Below are positions 1 to 8,233 of a stretch of 43,340 nucleotides of DNA, piece by piece; position 1 is the stretch's first letter; each line of letters opens with the position of its first letter. This DNA comes from Fimenecus sp045613585 (lineage in GTDB: Bacteria > Bacillota > Clostridia > Oscillospirales > Acutalibacteraceae), in NCBI GenBank assembly GCA_045613585.1, contig JAZLBG010000121.1:1-43340 (forward strand), read 5' to 3'. The notes under the pieces were generated by a model, which worked only from the letters and a program-made list of their open reading frames with translations, was not told the origin of the DNA and made no database searches. Both the position numbers and the translations under genes were made by a program.

Positions 1-1
1 T

Positions 2-3000
2 GTAACAGAATACACATATTCAAAACTTACATCTTGGGATGCGTGGACACAAGATGGCATTACATGGACAGCAACAGTTCCATTTAATGTAGATGCAAAC
101 TACACAGTAGATTTCACTTATACAGATATTGCAGGTCATAAAATTGAAAATGACTACAACGCTGAGTTTACTGTTGATAAGATTGCTCCTAACGATTTAA
201 CAATCGAATATCTTGAACCAACATTTGTTGAAAAAGTAATTGAATTTGTTACATTTAATTTCTACAATGCTCCTGTAAAAGTACAGATTTCTGCAACTGA
301 TGATATTGCAGGTGTATATCACTTTATGTATAGTTATGCAAAGAGTGAAGGCGTAAGCGAAGTTAATGCTGAATTAATTAATGAAGCAATTACAAATGCT
401 GATATTGTTTATGATGGAAACAAAGCAACAGCAACATTCACAATTCCGAAAGAAGCGTTGAACGAAAAAAATCAGTTTAGAGGAAATGTTGAATTTACTG
501 CTTATGACCGTTCAGAAAACAATGCTAACACTAAAGACGATACTGTTGTTGTAGTTGATTCAATTGCTCCAAATGTTGATATCACATATACACCAAACAG
601 TGATAAGACAAGCGTACATTATACAAATAGCAAGTATAATGATGTAGAAAGCTTTGATAAAGCAACACAAGCATATTATAATGGTAATGTAACAGCAAAG
701 ATTACTATCAATGAAGCAAACTTCTTTGAAGGCATTAAGTCTGGCGAAGACATTATTCATGAAATCGGTATTCTTCTTACAAAGACTGATAATGATGGTG
801 TTGTTACTAAATATGAGTTCTTACCACAAGGTTCAGCTCAAATGTTTGCAAATGAAACAGCAAATACTAAAGATATTGTTTGGACAACAGATGGCGATAT
901 CCACACATTCGAAATAAATTATAAAGATAATGCGGATTACCAATTAACTGTTAAGTATGTTGATTTCTCAACTAATGAGGCAGATATTAAATCAAACGAT
1001 GGTAAGGTTGACGTTGAGCTTTATAATTCAAAGATAATTACAGTTGACAAGATTAATCCTGTAATTAACGTGGAATATAGCAATACAGATGTTAAGAACA
1101 CAATTGATGGTAGAGATTACTTTGATTATAAACAAATGGCGACAATCACAGTAACAGAGCATAACTTCCGCGCAAATGATATCGTAGCTGAAGTAGTTGC
1201 TAAAGATGTAATTGATGAAGATGTTGAAGTTGCTGATTATGCAAAGTATCTTTCAAATAGAAGTAATTGGAAACATTATGACTCAGAAGGTAACGAAGTA
1301 GAGAATTTTGTTGATGGCAATATACACGTGGCAACAATTACTTATACAAAAGATGCAAACTATATGTTTGATATTGCATATACTGACCTTGCTAATCGTG
1401 ATGCTGAAGATTATGCTGCAGATTATTTCACAGTTGATAAAACTGCACCAACAAATCTTACTGTTTCATATAGCATTCCAAAACTTTGGCAGACAATTCT
1501 TGAAGATATCACATTTGGTTTCTATAATGCTAAAATGACTGTTACAATTACAGCTGATGATATTACTTCAAGCATCTATCATTTCAGATATAGTTACACA
1601 AAGAATGAAGATGTAAGTGATGTAAATGCAGAACTTATTGATGCTGCAATTAAAAATGCTAATATTACTTATAATGGTAAGACAGCTACAGCAACATTTG
1701 ATATTCCAAAACTTGTGCTTAAAGACGATAATCAGTTTAACGGTACAGTTAACTTCACTGCATTTGACCGTGCAGAAAACAGTACAGATAAAGCAGATGA
1801 AGCACAGATTATTGTTGATAATATTAAGCCAACATCAAAGGTTACATTTAATGAACCTGTTCAAAAAGTAAATAATATTTCATATTATGCAGGTGAGATT
1901 AACTCAACAATTGTAATTAATGAAGCTAACTTCTATAGTGAAGATGTTAAGGTTTCTGTAACAAAAGATGGCAAGAACTATCCTGTAAAAGTTGATTGGA
2001 TTGATGAAACATTTGATATTCATACAGGTACATTTACTTTAACAGAAGATGGTGACTATTTCATTAATATTAAATACGCAGACCGTTCAACAAATGAAAT
2101 GGATTCTTTTGAGTCTAATCGTTTGACAATTGATACAAAAGCACCAACTGTTAATGTATCTAATGTTAAGAACAATTCTGCAAATAAAGATGAAACATAT
2201 GGTTTCACTCTTACTGCAAATGATATAAATATTGATGCAAAATCAATCAAACCTGTATTTACTGCTGTAATTCGTAATGATGATGGCAGTTATGCTACAA
2301 AGGCTGTTTCATTGGGTGATATGAGAACTGTTGAAGCAGGCAAAACATATTCATTTACAGTTAACAATCTTAAAGAAGATGCTATATATTCACTTGTTTG
2401 CACATTGAAAGATATGTCAGGTAATGAATATTCTAAGATTGTTCTTGGTGATGGTAAGGAATATGATGAGGTACGCTTCTCAGTTAACCGTGAAGGTTCA
2501 ACTTTTGCAGCTAACGAATCAACAGAAAAGCTCATTAATCAATATTATGTTCAAAGTGTAGATAACGATGTTGTTATTGAAGAAATAAATGTTGACCCAG
2601 TTGAAAAATACAGTGTTAAACTCAATGGTAAAGTTCTTACAGAAAATAAAGATTACACAACATCTATTACTAATAATAAAGGTGAGTGGAGTAAGCGCAC
2701 TTATGTTATTAATAAATCACTTTTTGAAAATGAAGGTGAATATAACATAATTGTTGAATCAACTGACAAAACAGATACAACTGCATTTAGTGATATTAAG
2801 AGTCTTAAAGTTGCATTTGTTGTTGATAAAACAGTTCCTGTTTTAACTATCAGTGGTCTTGAAACTAAAGGTAAATATCAGACAGAAGAACAAACTGTAA
2901 CTGTAATGCCTACAGATGATGGTGGTAAGTTAAATAGCATTAAAATTATTTTGATGGATGAAGATGGCAAAGAAGTTGATATATTAGTTGAAATGGCTGG

Positions 3001-3292
3001 TGAAGAACTTCTTAAATACTTAGAGGCAAATGATGGCAAAATTACATTTAAGATTCCTCAGGTAGTTTTACATCAAGTAAGAATCATTTGTAATGATTGT
3101 GCTATTGATAATAACGGAAAAACAAATACATATGATGAAACTTTCGAAAGAGTAACAGTTTCACCAAGTGGATGGGTTCTTTTCAAGTCTGATAAACCAT
3201 TGTTCTATGGTTCTATTGCTGGTGCAGTAGGTCTTACAACACTTATAATTCTTTTAATTGCTAAAAAACGCAAGAAAAAAGAAGATAAGTAA
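2..3292 (+). CDS. Large Ig-like repeat surface protein, 5' end outside the window
   Basis: The reading frame is open from base 2, so the protein begins before the window; 1096 residues are visible. It is built from repeated beta-sandwich-like modules separated by linkers of the form (V/I)D(K/S/N/T)xxP, coded near bases 173, 553, 1040, 1430, 1810, 2125 and 2820, giving at least eight modules. One module containing YHFxYSY and VNAEL is present twice (about bases 270-560 and 1510-1810) with high similarity. A second type with a xxEANF or EHNF core occurs three times. The end has a hydrophobic stretch (GSIAGAVGLTTLIILLIA) followed by a Lys-rich tail, a membrane anchor without an LPXTG sorting signal. 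Length and repeats suggest an extracellular stalk or adhesin; the ligand is unknown. The Ig-like assignment is from pattern, not a search. Confidence 0.8.
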   Translation, partial: VTEYTYSKLTSWDAWTQDGITWTATVPFNVDANYTVDFTYTDIAGHKIENDYNAEFTVDKIAPNDLTIEYLEPTFVEKVIEFVTFNFYNAPVKVQISATDDIAGVYHFMYSYAKSEGVSEVNAELINEAITNADIVYDGNKATATFTIPKEALNEKNQFRGNVEFTAYDRSENNANTKDDTVVVVDSIAPNVDITYTPNSDKTSVHYTNSKYNDVESFDKATQAYYNGNVTAKITINEANFFEGIKSGEDIIHEIGILLTKTDNDGVVTKYEFLPQGSAQMFANETANTKDIVWTTDGDIHTFEINYKDNADYQLTVKYVDFSTNEADIKSNDGKVDVELYNSKIITVDKINPVINVEYSNTDVKNTIDGRDYFDYKQMATITVTEHNFRANDIVAEVVAKDVIDEDVEVADYAKYLSNRSNWKHYDSEGNEVENFVDGNIHVATITYTKDANYMFDIAYTDLANRDAEDYAADYFTVDKTAPTNLTVSYSIPKLWQTILEDITFGFYNAKMTVTITADDITSSIYHFRYSYTKNEDVSDVNAELIDAAIKNANITYNGKTATATFDIPKLVLKDDNQFNGTVNFTAFDRAENSTDKADEAQIIVDNIKPTSKVTFNEPVQKVNNISYYAGEINSTIVINEANFYSEDVKVSVTKDGKNYPVKVDWIDETFDIHTGTFTLTEDGDYFINIKYADRSTNEMDSFESNRLTIDTKAPTVNVSNVKNNSANKDETYGFTLTANDINIDAKSIKPVFTAVIRNDDGSYATKAVSLGDMRTVEAGKTYSFTVNNLKEDAIYSLVCTLKDMSGNEYSKIVLGDGKEYDEVRFSVNREGSTFAANESTEKLINQYYVQSVDNDVVIEEINVDPVEKYSVKLNGKVLTENKDYTTSITNNKGEWSKRTYVINKSLFENEGEYNIIVESTDKTDTTAFSDIKSLKVAFVVDKTVPVLTISGLETKGKYQTEEQTVTVMPTDDGGKLNSIKIILMDEDGKEVDILVEMAGEELLKYLEANDGKITFKIPQVVLHQVRIICNDCAIDNNGKTNTYDETFERVTVSPSGWVLFKSDKPLFYGSIAGAVGLTTLIILLIAKKRKKKEDK

Positions 3293-3302
3293 CAAAAATA
3301 AT

Positions 3303-3326
3303 CCCTCCAAGTGAAAACTTGGGGGG
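3303..3326 (+). other. GAAA-capped hairpin between the surface protein and the zinc-ribbon gene
   Basis: Ten bases (CCCTCCAAGT) pair with ACTTGGGGGG across a GAAA tetraloop, with one G-U pair. It sits 11 bases after the stop of the surface-protein gene and ends just before the AAAAGGAG ribosome site of the next gene. No T-run follows on the plus strand, so it is not a standard terminator there. It could stabilise or process the mRNA between the two genes. Read on the minus strand it is followed by ATTATTTTTGTT, but no minus-strand gene ends here. Confidence 0.5.
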
Positions 3327-3351
3327 GAAGATTATAAAAGGAGAAATTATT

Positions 3352-3846
3352 ATGATATTATGTCCAAATTGTCAAAATCAAATGGAAGATAATGCAGTAT
3401 TCTGCGCGAATTGTGGAGCAAATCTTGCTTCAGAACAGCAACCACCAATGTATGGAAATGTTCCTCCATATCAGGCAAATCAGTATCAGCCTGCATATGA
3501 CCCTTATGACCATACTGCAGAGTTCGATGCAAAAGATGTTTCAGATAACAAAGTTATTTCAATGTTAGTTTATTTAATGGGTGCAATAGGTATTTTCCTT
3601 GCATTATTAGCAAGTAATACTTCTCCATATGTAGCATTCCATGTAAGACAAGCTCTTAAAATCTTAGTTGTTCAGATTCTTGGTGCATTGTGTGCAATGC
3701 TTCTTTGCTGGACAGTTATTGTTCCTTTTGCATATGGTATTTTAATGTTTGCTCTTGCTGTTATTAAAATTATATGCTTTTTCCAGATTTGTTCAGGACA
3801 AGCAAAAGAACCAGCAATTATTCGTAATTTAAAGTTTTTAAGATAA
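3352..3846 (+). CDS. Zinc-ribbon membrane protein (DUF4870/Tic20-like C-terminal part)
   Basis: The 164-residue protein starts with a zinc ribbon (CPNCQNQ, then CANCGANL) that should bind one Zn. A Pro/Tyr/Gln-rich linker follows (about residues 35-55), then two or three hydrophobic helices with the motif FHVRQALK between them, typical of DUF4870-type small membrane proteins. The ATG at 3352 is chosen because AAAAGGAGA (3336-3344) lies eight bases upstream; a TTG 33 bases earlier falls in the hairpin and lacks a ribosome site. It lies 59 bases after the surface-protein gene and may be co-transcribed. The function of this family is not established. Confidence 0.8.
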   Translation: MILCPNCQNQMEDNAVFCANCGANLASEQQPPMYGNVPPYQANQYQPAYDPYDHTAEFDAKDVSDNKVISMLVYLMGAIGIFLALLASNTSPYVAFHVRQALKILVVQILGALCAMLLCWTVIVPFAYGILMFALAVIKIICFFQICSGQAKEPAIIRNLKFLR

Positions 3847-3853
3847 AGAATGA

Positions 3854-3901
3854 GATTGTTTGAATTGTACTAATTGTGGAGCTCAACAATCTGATAAATG
3901 A
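3854..3901 (+). pseudogene. Remnant of a second zinc-ribbon gene
   Basis: Directly after the zinc-ribbon membrane gene, a short frame reads DCLNCTNCGAQQSDK and then stops. The core CxxC-GA is the same pattern as the ribbon in the neighbouring gene. An ATG at 3850 is in a different frame, so a start plus a frameshift would be needed to make a protein. It may be a decayed paralogue or a duplication scar; 15 codons are too few to be sure. Confidence 0.3.
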
Positions 3902-3965
3902 AAGTTTTAATTATTACGGGTAAAAGATTTTTTTAATTGAATAAAGGATACATAGGTAATAGGAT

Positions 3966-4004
3966 GGTAATGCGATTTAAAATCGTATTACCTCCTTGCT
4001 TTTT
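3966..4004 (+). terminator. Rho-independent terminator after the zinc-ribbon gene
   Basis: An inverted repeat pairs GGTAATGCGATT with AATCGTATTACC across a short A-rich loop, with one internal mismatch. CTCCTTGC and TTTTT follow. It separates the zinc-ribbon gene from the promoter at 4016. The rest of the 3847-4015 stretch holds only the zinc-ribbon remnant. Confidence 0.65.
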
Positions 4005-4015
4005 AATAGTTTTAA

Positions 4016-4044
4016 TTGACAAAACTTGTAAAATATCGTAATAT
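4016..4044 (+). promoter_or_regulatory. Sigma-A-type promoter for the YczE-like / SGNH pair
   Basis: TTGACA (4016-4021, a perfect -35), a 17-base spacer and TAATAT (4039-4044). The ATG at 4073 lies about 22 bases after the expected start of transcription. The in-frame TTG at 4016 is this -35 box and therefore not a translation start. Confidence 0.7.
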
Positions 4045-4072
4045 ATTCCTAGTTTTTCACAGGATGTGCATT

Positions 4073-4756
4073 ATGAAGAAAAGAGTTTTTTACACAGAAA
4101 TTTCATATATTTTAGGGCTTGTAATAATGGCGTTTGCAGCTGCATTTACCGAAAAAGCAGATTTTGGTATGTCAATGGTTGTTGCCCCTGCATACATATT
4201 GCATCTTAAAGTGTCAGAATTTTTGCCTTGGTTTACATTTGGCGTTGCAGAGTATGTTTTTCAAGGTCTTTTAATCATTATAACTGTTTTAATTATGCGA
4301 AAATTCAAGATTTCATATCTTTTCTCATTTGTAACAGCAGTAATCTATGGTACACTCCTTGATGGTGCTATGACACTTATTTCAACACTTCCGGAAAATA
4401 CCTTTGCAATACGCTTTTTATGGTATGTTCTTGGTACAGTTTTCTGCTCTTTTGCAGTGTCACTTTTCTTTCATACATACATTTCGCCAGAAGCATATGA
4501 GTTAATTGTTAAAGAAGTTGCACAGAAATTCAACTTCAATATAAATAAAGTTAAAACATCTTATGACTGCATAAGTGTAGTGCTTGGAGTTATTATGTCT
4601 TTCGCATTTTTTGGATTTGGTGTGTTCAAAGGCGTAGGACTTGGTACAATCTTCTGTGCTTTAATCAATGGATTTTTAATAGGCAGATTTTCAAATCTTC
4701 TTGAAAAACATTTCGATTTTAAAAACAAATTTAAAATACAAAAATATTTTGAATAA
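4073..4756 (+). CDS. YczE/YyaS/YitT-type integral membrane protein
   Basis: 227 residues with about five hydrophobic helices (for example around residues 10-25, 45-70, 75-95, 110-130 and 165-190). The early motif AAFTEKADFGMSMVVAP resembles the conserved G(L/F)GMS...P stretch of YczE/DUF6198-like proteins. The ATG at 4073 is preceded by AGGATG at a spacing of seven bases and lies just after the promoter at 4016. It is followed 11 bases later by an SGNH hydrolase gene, so the two are probably one transcript. The substrate or role of this family is not known; the family call is moderately sure. Confidence 0.65.
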   Translation: MKKRVFYTEISYILGLVIMAFAAAFTEKADFGMSMVVAPAYILHLKVSEFLPWFTFGVAEYVFQGLLIIITVLIMRKFKISYLFSFVTAVIYGTLLDGAMTLISTLPENTFAIRFLWYVLGTVFCSFAVSLFFHTYISPEAYELIVKEVAQKFNFNINKVKTSYDCISVVLGVIMSFAFFGFGVFKGVGLGTIFCALINGFLIGRFSNLLEKHFDFKNKFKIQKYFE

Positions 4757-4767
4757 AGGGATTTTTT

Positions 4768-5409
4768 ATGGAAAAAGTTAAAATTAAAAAAGATAGCAAA
4801 ATTTTATTTATTGGTGACAGTATAAGTGACCCAAAATTTAATTTTCAGTTTGCTCATAAAATAAAGGGTAGAAATATTTATGCCTTACAGCTTAAAAAGA
4901 GATTAAAAGCATACAGTAAAGATATTAAGGTAGATATTAAAGGTATTGCAAGTAACCGCACATATCATGTTTATGACCGCCTTACAAAAGACTGCATAAG
5001 CTTAAAGCCTGATGTTATAATTATGCTCATTGGCGTTAATGATGCTTGGGAAAATTATGTGCCAGAAGATTATCCACCACTTCTTCGCCCTGCAGAGCCT
5101 CATATTCGTGAGATTTACAGAAGATTAAGAATGGAGTTGCCTGACACTCAAATTCTCTATTTAATGCCATTTATGATTGATGCTGTTGAAGAAAAATTAC
5201 CATTCCATAAAACTCTTGACGAATACCGCGAATTACTTAAAAATGTGGCACTGGAAAATGGTGCAAGCGTAGTTGATTTGCAAGAAGCTTTTTATGAGGC
5301 ACAAAAAACTACTGCACCAAAAGACCTTGCAATTGATGGCATTCACCCTACAAACCTTGGCCACAAGGTTATGGCAGATGCAGTTTATAAAATGCTCGAA
5401 TTTTGTTAA
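4768..5409 (+). CDS. SGNH/GDSL-family hydrolase
   Basis: 213 residues with all four SGNH blocks: GDSIS near residue 17 (nucleophile Ser), Gly in GIASNRT (block II), GVNDAW (block III, Asn), and DGIHP near the end (Asp and His of the triad). It has no signal peptide or membrane helix, so it is probably a cytoplasmic esterase or acetyl-hydrolase acting on a sugar or lipid ester. The AAAGGGA ribosome site precedes the ATG. It shares a transcript with the upstream membrane protein and ends at a strong terminator. The substrate cannot be read from sequence. Confidence 0.85.
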   Translation: MEKVKIKKDSKILFIGDSISDPKFNFQFAHKIKGRNIYALQLKKRLKAYSKDIKVDIKGIASNRTYHVYDRLTKDCISLKPDVIIMLIGVNDAWENYVPEDYPPLLRPAEPHIREIYRRLRMELPDTQILYLMPFMIDAVEEKLPFHKTLDEYRELLKNVALENGASVVDLQEAFYEAQKTTAPKDLAIDGIHPTNLGHKVMADAVYKMLEFC

Positions 5410-5410
5410 T

Positions 5411-5446
5411 AAAAAATCCCTTTGGACTACTCCAAAGGGATTTTTT
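5411..5446. terminator. Bidirectional terminator between converging genes
   Basis: A perfect hairpin of AAAAAATCCCTTTGGA and TCCAAAGGGATTTTTT around the loop CTAC. It has T-runs on both strands, so it ends the SGNH gene on the plus strand and the transglutaminase-like gene (stop at 5453) on the minus strand. Confidence 0.9.
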
Positions 5447-5452
5447 ATCTAT

Positions 5453-6937
5453 TTATGTAATTGTTCCACAAATGTTATAGTTTGTTGCACCATATGCGCC
5501 ATATCTTTCACAGAAATATTCCCATCCTGGGTCTTTGCTGTTAGTGCCTGTTTCCATGCAATACCATCTACCAGCAACTTTAATTTCACCCCAGAAATGT
5601 CCAGCATTCTGATGACGATAACCTTGAATTAATCGTGCTTCAAATCCAAGATTGTTAAGACATTCAACTAATGCAGCATTATATTGCAAGCATTGTCCTG
5701 TCTTTTTCTCAAAAATACACTTTACATAACTGTATTTTGATGAAGTAGTATAACTTGTATCATAAGTGTTATTGTAATGAATCCATTTTTGAATATACAT
5801 TGCCTTTTCAGTTTTTGTCATTCCACTCTGAAAATGAAGTTTGGCAAAATCACTCATAATTTTTTTATCTTCTGCTGAAATGGTTTCTGTCCAAGCAACT
5901 TTTGGTTTTTCACCTCTGTAACTTACAACACTATATGATGTTTTAGCTTTATCTGATGCAGCATTTCTCATAAGAGAATAGGGTGATTCACTGCTCACTG
6001 CAGGATATGAGCCTAAATACTCTAATTTACCTTTAACTGTTTTGTATGCTTCAATGTAAATAATATACATATATTTTTCAGTATTAGTTCCTGAAATAGT
6101 AAAGCTTTTTGATTCACCTTTTTGTTTAGTCGTAATTTTTCTGGATTTGTAATAATCATAACTACCATCTTCATCATATTTGTAAATATCAGCAAAAACT
6201 TTATATGTTGTTGCCTTTGGATAAGTGGTCCAGTTAATTTTTATTTCTTTTTTTGTAGTAGAAAGAATAAGATAAGGTTCTACTGTAATTTCTGCAATTT
6301 TTGAATAGCCTCTTTTTGAGCCTCTGTAAGGAATAACTTGGTAATAATATTTTTTACCTATTGATTTATCTGTTGTGTCAAAAAAATCGTATATATAATC
6401 GTTACCATTAATACAGAAATAACCTTGTTTAGAAAGTGTTCCTAATTTTGTATAAGATGATTCGTCTTCCGCTTTTCTGTAAACAATAAAGCCTGTCACA
6501 GATGATAGTTGAGATTTTGGATAAGACCATTCAACAATAACACGATTTCTATCACCGCGACTAACATAAGGTGTAACTCTTCGCATAGGGTTAAGTTTCT
6601 TTTCATTAGATGTTGTTTTAGTCTTACCATCAACACCTACAATCTTGTAATAATAAGTGCTTTCTGTTTCAAGTTCTTTATCGGTATATGATTTTGATGT
6701 TACCTTAGTTATTTTTTTGTATGAGCCATTGTCTTTTGCACGATAAACAAGATAATAATCATAATTGTATTTTGTGCTCCAGTAGATTTTTACAGATGTT
6801 TTGCTTACACCATAGCCGTAAAGTTGAATTGCTTTGCTTGTGCTTGAAGCTGCTAATGCTGTTATAGGTGCAAATTCACAGAACAAAAGAACAACTAAAA
6901 GAAAAATACTAAATACTTTAGAAATTTTGTTTTTCAA
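5453..6937 (-). CDS. Secreted FN3-repeat protein with transglutaminase-like domain
   Basis: The 494-residue protein has a signal peptide ending near ALAA (residue 30). Two or three fibronectin-type-III-like modules follow (about 35-120, 125-220 and 225-320, each with YxVYR or YYYxV strands), then a transglutaminase-like domain (about 350-494). The domain has Cys416 in GQCLQY and His447 in GHFWGEI. The third catalytic position, usually Asp, appears as Glu462 in METG. Such domains act as proteases, cross-linkers or wall-associated hydrolases. The start is a TTG, supported by a perfect AGGAGG seven bases before it and no better ATG nearby. It has its own promoter, divergent from glf. It is secreted without an obvious wall anchor. 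Confidence 0.85.
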   Translation of the reverse strand: MKNKISKVFSIFLLVVLLFCEFAPITALAASSTSKAIQLYGYGVSKTSVKIYWSTKYNYDYYLVYRAKDNGSYKKITKVTSKSYTDKELETESTYYYKIVGVDGKTKTTSNEKKLNPMRRVTPYVSRGDRNRVIVEWSYPKSQLSSVTGFIVYRKAEDESSYTKLGTLSKQGYFCINGNDYIYDFFDTTDKSIGKKYYYQVIPYRGSKRGYSKIAEITVEPYLILSTTKKEIKINWTTYPKATTYKVFADIYKYDEDGSYDYYKSRKITTKQKGESKSFTISGTNTEKYMYIIYIEAYKTVKGKLEYLGSYPAVSSESPYSLMRNAASDKAKTSYSVVSYRGEKPKVAWTETISAEDKKIMSDFAKLHFQSGMTKTEKAMYIQKWIHYNNTYDTSYTTSSKYSYVKCIFEKKTGQCLQYNAALVECLNNLGFEARLIQGYRHQNAGHFWGEIKVAGRWYCMETGTNSKDPGWEYFCERYGAYGATNYNICGTIT

Positions 6938-6981
6938 AAAAATTCCTCCTCAAAATTCCACTTTTATATCTATTAATTTGA

Positions 6982-7010
6982 ATTATAAACCATTTTTTTC
7001 TAAAATACAA
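6982..7010 (-). promoter_or_regulatory. Promoter of the transglutaminase-like gene
   Basis: On the minus strand, TTGTAT (7010-7005), a 17-base spacer and a perfect TATAAT (6987-6982). It lies back to back with the glf promoter: the two -35 boxes are only 13 bases apart, so one regulator could affect both. Confidence 0.65.
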
Positions 7011-7023
7011 CATAATAATGCAG

Positions 7024-7052
7024 TTGAAATTTTTATATTGATATAGTATAAT
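7024..7052 (+). promoter_or_regulatory. Promoter of glf
   Basis: TTGAAA (7024-7029), a 17-base spacer and a perfect TATAAT (7047-7052). The ATG of glf lies 32 bases downstream of the -10. Confidence 0.75.
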
Positions 7053-7084
7053 TAATTAGATAACATGGAAAGGAATATTATATT

Positions 7085-8176
7085 ATGTATGATTATTTAA
7101 TAGTAGGCGCTGGGTTATACGGGGCCGTATTTGCTCACGAACTTACAAAACAAGGTAAAAAGTGCCTTGTTATTGATAGAAGAGACCATATTGCAGGTAA
7201 TATTTATACTGAAAATGTATCTGGAATTAATGTTCACAAATATGGTGCTCACATTTTCCATACAAGTGATAAAGAAGTTTGGGATTATGTAAATCAATTT
7301 ACAGAATTTAATAACTATATAAATAGCCCTATTGCTGTTTATAAAGATGAACTTTACAACTTGCCTTTTAATATGAATACTTTCTCAAAAATGTGGGGTA
7401 TTCGTACTCCGGCAGAGGCAAAGGCTAAAATTGCAGAGCAGGTTGCAGAATTAAACATTACAGAGCCTAAAAACCTTGAAGAACAAGCTTTAAGCCTTGT
7501 GGGTACTGATATCTATACAAAGCTTATAAAAGGCTATACAGAGAAGCAGTGGGGCCGTGATTGTAAAGATTTACCATCGTTTATTATTAAGCGTCTTCCT
7601 TGTCGCTTTATTTATGATAACAACTATTTCAATGACCGTTATCAGGGTATTCCAATCGGCGGTTATACTGCAATGGTTGAGAAAATGCTTGAGGGTGTAG
7701 AAGTTCGTCTTAATACTGATTATTTTGAACTTATCAAAGCAGAACCTGATATTGCAAAAACAATAGTATATACAGGTTGTATTGATGAATTCTTTGCTTA
7801 CAAACTCGGTACTTTGCAATATCGTAGTGTGCATTTTGAAACTGAAGAATTAGATATGGAAGATTATCAGGGTAACGCTGTTGTAAATTATACAGAACGA
7901 GAAGTTCCTTATACAAGAGTTATTGAGCATAAACACTTTGAATATGGCAAACAGCCAACAACAATTATCAGTCGTGAATATTCGGCTGAATGGAAACTTG
8001 GTATGGAGCCTTATTATCCTGTTAATGATGATGAAAACGCTAAGTTGTATGCAGAATACAAAAAACTTGCTGATGAGCAGGGGAATATCATTTTCGGTGG
8101 AAGACTTGGTCAGTATCGTTATTATGATATGGATAAAGTTATTCGTGCCGCTCTTGATGATTTGAAAACATTATAA
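7085..8176 (+). CDS. glf: UDP-galactopyranose mutase
   Basis: This flavoenzyme interconverts UDP-galactopyranose and UDP-galactofuranose, the donor for galactofuranose (Galf) glycans, in the cytoplasm. The 363-residue length is normal. Family marks are the FAD-binding GAGLYGAVFAHEL near residue 8, the HKYGAHIFHT stretch near 57, EKQWGRD near 158, RSVHFETE, and the C-terminal GRLGQYRYYDMD motif. The AAAGGA site precedes the ATG by about 11 bases. The gene converges with an operon whose last gene encodes a GlfT2-like galactofuranosyltransferase, so Glf very likely feeds that enzyme. It is a single-gene transcript between its own promoter and a terminator. Confidence 0.97.
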   Translation: MYDYLIVGAGLYGAVFAHELTKQGKKCLVIDRRDHIAGNIYTENVSGINVHKYGAHIFHTSDKEVWDYVNQFTEFNNYINSPIAVYKDELYNLPFNMNTFSKMWGIRTPAEAKAKIAEQVAELNITEPKNLEEQALSLVGTDIYTKLIKGYTEKQWGRDCKDLPSFIIKRLPCRFIYDNNYFNDRYQGIPIGGYTAMVEKMLEGVEVRLNTDYFELIKAEPDIAKTIVYTGCIDEFFAYKLGTLQYRSVHFETEELDMEDYQGNAVVNYTEREVPYTRVIEHKHFEYGKQPTTIISREYSAEWKLGMEPYYPVNDDENAKLYAEYKKLADEQGNIIFGGRLGQYRYYDMDKVIRAALDDLKTL

Positions 8177-8190
8177 TCGCTCAAAATATT

Positions 8191-8222
8191 AAGGACTCAT
8201 CTTAATTGATGAGTCCTTTTTT
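8191..8222. terminator. Terminator shared by glf and the polymer operon
   Basis: AAGGACTCATC pairs with GATGAGTCCTT around the loop TTAATT, followed by T6 on the plus strand. On the minus strand the tail is weaker (AATATTTT), but the hairpin lies 12 bases after the stop of the GlfT2-TagF gene and no other terminator is visible there. Confidence 0.85.
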
Positions 8223-8233
8223 GTTGTATTAAA

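Noticed and set aside
3303..3326. Plus-strand terminator after the surface-protein gene
   Set aside because: No T-run follows the stem in that direction; the next bases are AAGATTATAAAAGGAG, a ribosome site.
4016..4072. A TTG start for the YczE-like gene at 4016
   Set aside because: This TTG is part of the TTGACA -35 box, upstream of the transcription start; the ATG at 4073 has a ribosome site.
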